Positions 42,804 through 52,600 of a stretch of DNA of 64,000 nt are shown piece by piece. Source of the stretch: Cafeteria roenbergensis (Eukaryota > Sar > Bigyra > Bicosoecida > Cafeteriaceae); NCBI GenBank assembly GCA_008330645.1, contig VLTN01000021.1:372001-436000 (forward strand), written 5' to 3'. How positions within the stretch are numbered: the first letter of the stretch is position 1; every line of letters starts with the position of its first letter. Position numbers and translations under genes: made by a program. The notes below the pieces were generated by a model. It had not been told where the DNA came from. It saw nothing but the letters and a program-made list of their open reading frames with translations, and ran no database searches.

Positions 42804-43645
42804 CCTGGCCGCGAAGCGTTGCATGTGTGCGTGAGGAGCCTTTTGCCGGCACCGCTAACTTCGCGGCGAGGGTTCGTCGCTACCCGCGATGCGTCTCTGC
42901 GCCCTCGGGGCGCTTGCTGCGGCGTGTGCCGGCTATTGCAGCAAGGCATGTCCACGCAGCAAAACCAGCCAGCCAGCCGGCAACCCGCGGGACTGCGAAA
43001 TGCTGCGCGCGAAAAAAAATGTAGTGGTGCAAAGCCGAGCGCGCGCCTGACTCCGCCGCACGACCCGCGCGGCGCCAGCGCAGCCCCAGCAGCGCCACGC
43101 ACCGAGGCTGAGCTGGGCCAGCAGGGCGGGCGCCTTGCGTCTGCGGGCGCGCCCACTACCAGGGCCCAGGGCAGCGGCGGCCTGCGCGGCCCGGCACCCG
43201 AAACTTCGGCGCCTTGTGCCGCAGTGCCAAACCGCGAGTGCAAGCTGCGCGCGTCCCTTGGCAACTTGACCGTGGCGGACCAGCCTTCGGTCGGCGGCAC
43301 TGGCTGCCGGAGGCGCGCAGGGACTGGCCGTGCGGTTGGCGCGCTGCCAGGGCCCGATGGCCGGCAACGCGAGCGAGGAGGGACAGGGGCGAGCCCCGGC
43401 AGAGGGCAAGGCCCAGTCGTCGGCAGCGACGACAACGGCAATCGCCAGGCTCGCTGCGATTTTGCGCCACTACGCGCGCAGCGGATTGCCCGCTCGCACC
43501 TCGGCCTCGCAACCGCCGGCGGGCGCTTGTGCGCAGACAGGTTGGCGGCTCGAGGACCTGGTCTGGCCCTGCTGGTTCCGGTCCTGCCTTGCTCGGGCTC
43601 GTTGCGAAGCGCGCGTCGCCTCAAGATAACTGAGACCTCGCTTCA
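42804..43645. other. Intergenic spacer, PF20 gene to armadillo-type gene
   Basis: 842 bases, tandem orientation, with lower GC than the exons and an A-run (about 43011-43019). It should contain the PF20 3' UTR and the promoter of the next gene. Open frames here have no recognisable domain. Confidence 0.5.
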
Positions 43646-46600
43646 ATGGCCGCGGCCGATGTTGCAGCCCGCGTGCGGGACCTCCGCAAGAAGCAGAACT
43701 TCAGACAGGGCGCGACCTATTCGATCCAGGTGCTGGCGCAGGTCATCACCCCGCCGCGCGTCGGATGGGAGCGCGGCGCGGCCGAGGCGTTCCGGGCCGG
43801 GGCGCCCGAAGCCATCGCCGCGGTGGCGGGCCGCCACGGCTCCGACCCCACCATCTTCGGGCACGCCATGGCTTGCATGGCAGCGATGGCGAGCCTCCCG
43901 CGTGTCGGCGCGCAGCTGGTCAGCTCCGGCGGCATCAAGGACGTTGTTCCGGCTATCGCGACTTTTTGGGACGCTGCGAGGCTCGGCGACGGTCCCCCCG
44001 CCGAGGTTGCCGAGTCCATGCACTCGGCGCTGAGCCTCTTCTCTCGCGCTGCTCGCCAGGACGCCGAGGGGTTCGCGGCGTCGGGAGCGGCCCAGCTCGC
44101 GATCCGCGTCGCCCACAACGCGTGCGGCCTCGGCGAGCAGGCCGGCCACCGCGTCCTGCCCGGCGTGCTGCAGCAGTGGTCTGGTCTGCTCGAGGTGCTC
44201 ACGCGCACCCGCGCAGTGCAAACTGCGATCATCGGCGACGCCGGGGAGGTGCCTGCCGTCTCCCGGCTGGCGGCGGTGGCCACGGCCCCCCTCGACGACC
44301 TGGCCGTGCTCAGCGACTCAGCCAACGGCGCTTCCGCGAGCGCGGGAGGCAGTGCGCGCGGCTCCCCCACCATTTCCCGCCGCGGCTCGCTCCGCGCCGG
44401 GCTCCTGCAACGGCAGTCCCTCGTCGGGGGCTCGCGCAAGAGCGTCCACAGCGCCGTATTCGGCGGGCCAGCCGCCACCGCAGACCCGCTGAGGCCGGGC
44501 GCCCGCCACCTCGTCGCGGCGGTGCGCGCGCTGGAGCGCCTCTCCCGCTCCGACGACGGCTTCGCCGCGCTGCGCTCGCTCGACATGGGCGGGCGCAGCC
44601 TCGTGGTGGCCGTCAGCGCCACGCTCAAGGAGATGGCGGCCGTTCGCGCAGCAGAGGCCACGGCGGTGCGCCTGCTCAGCCGCCTCGTGGGGGGCAACCT
44701 GCGGTCGCTGCTGGAGCGCGCCGAGGCCGAGGTGGAGGCCGGCGGCCCAGAGGCGGACGAGGACCAGGAGCTCGCCTGCCGCCTGCTCGCCTGCCTCTGC
44801 CGCGACGCGGAGGCCGTCGAGACGCTGGGCCGCGGCGAGCCCGCTGCTGAGAGCGGCGGCGACTGGATCGTGCGCGTCGTGGCCCTCGTCGCCTCCGTGG
44901 CCTCGGCTGAGGCGCGGGCCTCCGTCGTGGAGATCGTTCGCCGCGCAGCCGCGCACTCCCGCGCCCTTCGCGCCCGCCTCGTGGACTCCAACGCCCTCGC
45001 CATGGTGGCATGGGCCATGTTCGCGGAGGACGGGAACGACGACGTCGTTGGCGAGTGCGGAGGCTGCATCGCCGCGCTGGCCGGCTCCGTTCCGGGCATC
45101 GCGTCCTCTTCCGGCCCCACTGCCAGCGGCAGGGCCGTGTGGTCCACCCCTGTGGAGGGGCTCCCGCGTGACTGGCTCGAGGGCAGCGCGCGCGCCTCTG
45201 CAGCCGACGCGGCCGCCGCGGCAGGGGCCTTTGCGGCGGCCGGCGACCTGGCCGGTCGCGCTGCAGCGGCAGTCGCCACGAACCACGCGTCCGACGACTC
45301 CGGCGCGCCTACCGACTTTGACGAGTCCACGCCCGGCCTCGCGGATCTGCTCCTCTCTTCGCTGCGCGCCCACCCGGAGTCGGAGGGCGCCGCCGCCGGG
45401 ACCCTGCTGGCGCTCACTGCGCTCATGCGCCACGGGGCGGTGCCGTCCGCGCCGTTCCGCGTGGCCCTCGCGGAGGCCGCGGGCACCGCCATGGCCGAGT
45501 GCGCCTCCTCCCGCTTCGTGAACAGCCTCGCTCTCTCCGCGATTCTAGCGTGCATGCGGGGCCTGCGAGCGGACGACGCAGCGTCGCCGGACGCCGGCCT
45601 AGGCCACGCCGTCGCGGCGGCAGCAGAGGGCGCGGGGGCCATCCGCCACGCCATCGCGCTCCTCGCGGGCAAGGGGGGCGCCGCAGGCGCGCCAGGCCCG
45701 GCCGCGGCAGCCTCGGGCGCCGGCGGCAGCGGCGCCGCTGCCGGCGGCGGGATCATCGCTCCCACCTCGCCGGGCGCCGCCCGCTCCGTCGCTGCGGAGG
45801 ACAAGGCGGCCCTCTCCGCCTCGCTCGGCATCGGGTCCGGGTCGTCGGCTCTCGCCGAGGACGAGGAGCTGACCGCCCAGGCGATGCTGCTGCTGGCCTC
45901 CCTCCTCCCCGCCTCGCCGGGCACGCTGGAGCGGGCCAAGGCCTCGGGCTGCATCCGCGCCGTGCTGGCCGGCGCCTCCCGCCACCGCGACTCGGAGCGC
46001 GTCGGCGCCGCCTTCCAGGCCGTCGTGGCCGCCCTGGACATCCGCGACGAAGAGGTCCAGGCGGCCGTGGAGGCCGTCACTAAGGGCGTGGCCCGCGTTC
46101 GCACCTGCTTCCTGGAGGCCGGCCACGCCGCCGGCGGCGGCTCTGCCGAAGTGTTCGAGGCTGTGGAGCGAGCAGCCGAGGCAATGGGTCCTGCCGCGAC
46201 GGGCGTGGCCACCTTGGCCGCGCTGCGCAGCGGCGCGACGGGCGGCGCCGCCAGCGCCGGCACGGCCACCGACGCCTGCAACGGCCTGGAGGAGCCTCTC
46301 TCGCTCATCGAAGCGGTGACCCTCGCCCCGCGCTTCGCGGCCGTCGCCTTCTCGGCGGGCGCCCTCCCCGCCCTAGTCCTGACCCTGGGCATCGTTTCGT
46401 CCGTCCCGGTGATCCGGAGCGCGCCCCCGGCGAGCCGCGCGGGCGGAGCGGGAGGCGGAGGCGCCGTTGGCCGACTTCACGCCGCCTTCTCGGGCGGCGG
46501 CATGTCCGCCGCCGCCGAGGTCGAGGCCAAGCCAGGATCCATCCTGGACTCGTCGGCCGACCACGCGCTCAGCCGCGCGGCGGGCGCTCTCACAAACCTC

Positions 46601-49600
46601 TGCAGGGCCGCGGCGGAGCTGTCCGGAGGCATCACCGGCGTCACCGGAGCCAAGCAGCCCGAGCTCGACCTGGCCCGCCGCGTCCTCACGGCCTCGGGGG
46701 GCGGCGCTGCGATGGACAGCGCCATGCACGCAGCGGAGCTCGCCGAGGTGGCCTGCCGCGCGCTCACGGCCCGGCCGTCCAGCGAGCACTTCCCCGTGCG
46801 CGTCCTGCCGCTCCTGCAGTGGCTCACCTGGGGCGCCTCGCCCCAGTCGGCGCGCCAGCGCGCCGCCGACGTGGTGTCGGCGGGGTCGGTGGAGGCCGTG
46901 TCCGCCGCGATGCGCGCCCAGCCGCGCAACATGACCCTGCTGGACAACGTCGCGGACGCCCTCGCCCGCGTGGCGGAGTCGGCCAGAGGCGCCGTGGCCG
47001 TGGCCACCCGCGGGGCGACGCGCCAGCTGGCCCGCCAGCTGGACGGCCTGGCCGCCACCCGCAGCACGGCCGCCGACGCGGTCCTCCTGCGCTTCCTGCA
47101 GGTGCTGGGCGTGTGCGCGGGGGGCGACGAGACGCTGGAGATCCTTCGCAAGCAGGGCCTGGCAGGGGGGCTGGTGCGCTGCAGCGCGGCCGTTCTGCGC
47201 AAGCAGCGCGGCGACGCTGGCGAGGAGGCCGCCGCGGGCGCCGAGGGGGCGGACACCGGCGGCGCGGGCGGGGGCGCTGTCAGCGGGCGCCGCGGGGGCA
47301 GCGGCATGCGCGGCCAGGCAGGCGCCGGCCCGTCGGGCGGCGCCGGATCGGCCGGCGACGCGATGGTGGTGGGCGAAGCGGAGGAGGGCTACCGGCTGGC
47401 CTCCGCCACCGGCGCCGCTATCCAGGAGCAGCTCTCCGTGCTGCTGGGCCGCCTGCTCACGGAGGAGGACGTCGTCGCCGCGGTGGCGCGCCTCGAGGTT
47501 CACGCCGCGGGTGCGCGGGACGCGGTCGCAGCGGTGCAGGCGGCCGTTGACGCCGGAAAGCGCGGCGGCCGCTCGCTGCGGGCGTGGGAGGGGTTCGACG
47601 CGGCAGCCGGCGTGGAGGCCGACGCGGCGCAGGTGGCGCTGGTGGCGGGCGTGACGGCGGGGCGCCAGGCAGGGGCGGCAGTGCTGGCCCGCGGCTGCGC
47701 CGCCTGCGGCGCGCTCATCGACTCGGCGGTGGCCCTCGTCACGGCGCTGAGCAGCGGCGATGATGCGGCAGCTGCTGGCGGCGCTGCCGCGGGCGGGGGC
47801 GGTGCTGGCGGCGCTGGCGGCGGCCGGTCCGGCCCGTCTGCCGCCCACGCCGCGCTCCTGGGCACCGTGCCCAGCGCTGCTCGCGCTGTGGGGGAGCTGA
47901 CCAAAACGCTCCGCGTCATCGCGCCTCGTGGCCGCAGGCCCCTCTGGCACGAGGTGGACGCCGACGACGCCGATGCGGCGGCGGCCGCGGCGGCAGGGGC
48001 CGGCGCGCCGCTGCTCGGCGGCGCCACAGACTACGACTACGACAGGGACGACGGTGCTGGCGTGGGCGGCGACGGCTCGGCCGCTGACGGGCCCGCGGCC
48101 CTCGGCGACGAAGGCGAGTCCGCGGGAGCCGACGGCGGGCCGGCCGGCGCTGCCTCCGCCTGCGGGGCAGTGTTCTCGCTGCTCGCCGCAATCGAGGCGG
48201 TGCCAGAGTCCACCACTGCCGCCACCGCGGCGCTGGCGGTGCTGTGCTCCCGTCGCGGCCCTGCCGCCGGGGTCGCCAGCGCCATCGAGGGCAGGGGCAT
48301 GGCCGTGCTGGCCGGCGTGGCCCGGTCTGCGCTCGACGCGGCTGACCAGGTCACGCTTCGAAGCGCCCTCTCGGCCCTGTCAGGGGCGTCGCGCGCCGTC
48401 GGCGCGGCCGACGCCTGCGCCGCCACCGGCGCTGCGTCGCTTGCCACCCAGGTCCTCGGCGACCTGGCAGAAGAGGCCACGCCGGGCACCGCCTCGGAGG
48501 CTCTGCGGCTGGTGGCGGCCGTGGTGCGTCGCGTCCCGTCGGTCGCGGCGGAGCTGCTGTCTGCGGGCGCCCTCGGCGCTGCCCGGGCCGCGGTCCAGCG
48601 CCACTGCGCGGACCCTGCCCAGCCCAACCCGCCGGTGCTGGCGGCGGCGGCAGGCCTCACGCGCCTTCTGCTGCGCGCCCTCGGCGCCGAGGCCGCGGCC
48701 GAGGACAGCGGCCGCGCCGAGGAGGCCAGAGCCACCGCCCGCCGCGTGGTGCGGCTTGCGCAGGGCGCCCCGCTGTACAGCGACCTCCCGGACTGCTCCG
48801 CGCCCGTGCTGCGTCTCGTCGCCGCGGTTTGCTCGCCGGGCAAGGGGGGCGCTGCCTCGGAGTCCGGCCAGGCGGAGGACGGCTACCCAGAGGCGGCAGC
48901 GGAGGCGGCCAAGGCGGCGCTGGAGGAGGCGACCGCCGAGCGGTTCGTCGAGCTCGCCCTGGTGTCCTCGTCCGCCACCCCAGAGGTGGTGGGTGTCGGC
49001 CGGAGGGCTCTCGCGGCGCTCGGCGCCGGCGCCGCCCGCCTGGAGGGGGCGCTGGTGGCTGTGCAGGACTGGACAGAGGCAGTGCAGCACGCCACCGACG
49101 CCGACGCCGCCGACTACGAGCGAGGGTCCACGGGCACGGCCGTGCTGGCTCTGCGCGATGCCCTTCGCGCTCTGTCCACGGCAGTCGTGGCGGCCGCGGA
49201 GGCCGGCGAGCTGGTGGGCGTGGGCAACTGGGCCACCTTCTGGGCTGTGGACCAGGCGATGATCGCTGCAGCCAGAGCAAGCGACCGCGTGCGCGCTGAC
49301 TCGGCAGCCGCGGAGGCGCTGGACCCTGCCGCCGGCGACGACGCCGAGGCCTCGGCCGAGGCTGTGGCGGACGCCCTGGTGGGGTGCCTGTCCGTCGGGG
49401 TGCAGATGCTTGGCCGCATCGCCCAGCTCGTGACGGCGCAGTTCGACGCTCAGCTGGCCGCCTACTACGGAGGCACGGCAGAGTCGTGGGAGCTGGCCGA
49501 GGGCGCCGACGTGCCGCCCCACGAGGTGATCCGCGCCGCAACCCGCGTGCTCTCGTCAGGCGCTGTCGCCCCCTCCGTGGTGGAGGCGAGCTGCGGCTGC

Positions 49601-52600
49601 GTTGCCGCCGTCGTGGACTCCACGCGCCGCGCGGACGCGCTCCAGGCCTGCGCTGCGTCGGCCACCGTGCCTGTTCTCGAGCGACTGGCTCGCCTCTTCG
49701 GCCGCCTGCAGCGCCGCCTCGCCACCCACGGTGCCGCGGCTGGCGCCGCGCTCGGGAGGTCGGGCGGTGCCGGAGCGGCGGCGGCAGCGGCAGCGGCAGC
49801 GGCAGCGGCATCGACTGCCGCCAGCGCCAGCGCCGCGTCCGCTGCCTCCCCCGATTCCCTCGACCTGGACGGCGCCGCCGCGCTGGAGAGCGGCATGAGC
49901 AGCCCGACGCCGTCCGTCCACGCCGCCTCTGACCTGGGCGTGCTGCAGACGTCGCCGCTCACTCCCGCGGACGCGCAGCGCGCCTCCCGCTCGGTCAACT
50001 CCACCCTGCAGCTTCTGGCAGCCACCACTCGCGGCGTGCTGGGCGAGCAGAGCAACGACCAGGAGCGCGCCGAGGCCGTGGCCAACCAGACCCTCCTCCG
50101 CCACGCCATGAACGCCGCCGCGTCGGCGTCGTACTGGTTTGGCGAGGCGGGCGAGCTCGACGCCTCGCTGGCCTGCCGCGCGCTGGTGGGCGCCATCCCC
50201 GAGCAGCTCATGGACGCCGAGGGCGGATACGAGGCGGCGTGGCAGCTCGCCAGCGGCACCGCCGCGGCCATCGAGCCGGAGGGCATGGTGGCCGCCTCGG
50301 CCGATCGCCGGGGACTCAACGGCGCCTCCCTCTCTCGCCAGGCCTTTTGCGGCGAGGACGACGACCCGGATGCCACGGAGGCTAGCACGCCCGAGGGAGT
50401 GCGGGGGCGCCTCGCCGCGGCGCGTGAGGTCATCTCGCGCCTTGCCGCCCGCTACGTCGGCGGCGACGAGGCCCTCCGGCGGCGCATCGAGCGAGGGGAC
50501 GAGGCCACTCCGGGCACCGTGTCGCGCCTCGCCGCGCTGTTTTCGGGCCTGGACAAGAGCGTGGAGGCCGTGTACGGCACTGGCCGCGTGTGGCGTCGCC
50601 GGGCCCTGCAGTCGGGCAAGGCTGCCGAGTGGGGCCTCGGGGGTACCAAGCGGCGCACCGACGACGCGCCCGCAGCGAGCGACGGCGGTGACGGCGGCGA
50701 CGATGCGGCTTCCGGCGCCGCCAGCCCCGGCGGCGCCAACTCGGACGGGGGCGAGGCCAGTCCCGGGAGCATGCCCACGAGCCCTCGCCTCCGCGCCCGG
50801 CAGCGCAGCGCGCGGTCTGCCAAGGCCCGCGCGGCGCTTCGCCGCGTCGTGGGAATCATTCGCTCCACCCTGCGCATGGGCGGCATTGAGGCGGCCAGGC
50901 AGCTCGTCGACTCTCAGGTGCGCGCGGGGGCGCTGCAGGCGGCCGTGGTGGAGGATGTGCTGTCCGAGCAGGAGCGCGTGGCGCAGGAGGTGCTGGGAAC
51001 CGAGTCGCGCGCCGAGGCAGCCGCCCTCCGCGACTCCGTCATGCGGCTAGTGGCCCAGGTCGACCTGAGCGACGCCGAGTACGAGGCGAGCGACGACCCA
51101 GAGGTGTTCGAGGGCTCCCGCACCGAGCTGCTGGGCCTGTCCGCGCGCGGCGCCTCCGTCCTCGAGACCCTCACGGACATCCTGGTGGCCCCGGGGGAGC
51201 AGCACGACCCGCTCAGCATCGCACGAGGGCGCCAGCTCCGCGTAGCCGGCGAGGAGGAGGAAGAGGACGCCGCGTCCTCCCCGGTCGCGGGCTCAGAGGC
51301 GGCCGAGGCAGGGACCGCCTCCGCCGCTGCCTCTGCCGCTGCTGCGGCCGGCGAGACCGGAGACATCACGTCGGTGCGGGTGCCCGTTTCGCAGGCCGGC
51401 GGGGGCAGCGGGTCGGAGGCGGTGGTGTCGGCCGCCATCGACAGCCTCTGCCGCCTCATCGGCCTGGACCCGGTGGACACGGAGGCCATGTCTGCCCCCG
51501 CGGAGGTGGTCGAGGCGCGCGTGCGGGCAGCGGCCGGCGCCGGCGCCTTCCGCGCCGTCGCCACTGCCCTGAGTGCTCACGGCTCCTCGGCCACCGTCTC
51601 CCGCGCAGCAATCATGACGCTGCAGCGCGCCGCCGACGCCTCCAAGGTGTCCGTGAAGGAGCTTGGCCTGGACCGGTCCTCGCTCCTCGCCGTGCAGGCG
51701 GCCATGCGCGCCCACGCCACGACGATCAAGGAGGTGCAGGAGCTCGGCGGGGCCCTTGTCACCAGCCTGTGCGAGGCCTTTGAGGAGCAGAGCTCGGACA
51801 TGATGGACGAGCGGATGGCCGCGTTCCTGGCGGCCGTGGAGGCCGCAGGCAGCGCCTCCCGCCGCCGGGACCGCGACGAGGCCGAGCCCCGCATGTGGAC
51901 CCCGCTGATGGGCGGGGAGCACCCCTGGAGCGCAGCGTTTTACGTTCCCGACGCCGAGGCCGAGGCGTCATGGGACTGCCCCCCGCTCATGGCCTCGCTG
52001 CTCCGGTCAGCCACGGCGCTCGACCGCTGCTGCCGCCTCATCGAGGACACAGCCGTGGGGGTCACCGATGCGGCGACCATTGCGGGCCTCGGCGAGGCTG
52101 CGCGGCGTCACTCGCACGACCCCGGCCTGGCGGCGGTCGCCCTCGGGACGCTCGCTCGCCTGACCAGCCAGCCCGCCAACGTTGCCGCGGTGGCGGAGTC
52201 CGGCGCGGTGGAGCTGGCCGTGGAGGTGGCGGCCTCGCACCCGTACTGCCCTCGCCTCCTCGAAGTGCTCGCGGAGATGTGTCTCCCCATGAGCTTCGAC
52301 GACGCCCTCACACGCCGGATCTCCGAGGCCGGGGTCACCGACCCGCTCACGTACGGCCTGCGCCGCTTCCCCCGCCTCATGACCACCCGCTGGGGCTCGC
52401 CCCTGCAGTGGCCGGAGCCCGGCACCGAGACGCAGAACGAGACGCCGCCCCGCTTCCAGGGGCCGCAGGCCGTGCGGAAGAACCGCCCCGAGCCCCGCCT
52501 GGCCAAGGCATGCTTCCAGGTCCTCGCCAACGTGGCCTGCGAGAACGCTCCGATCATGGCGCCCCCCCTCGCTGCCGACATCGAGGCCCAGGCCGAGGGC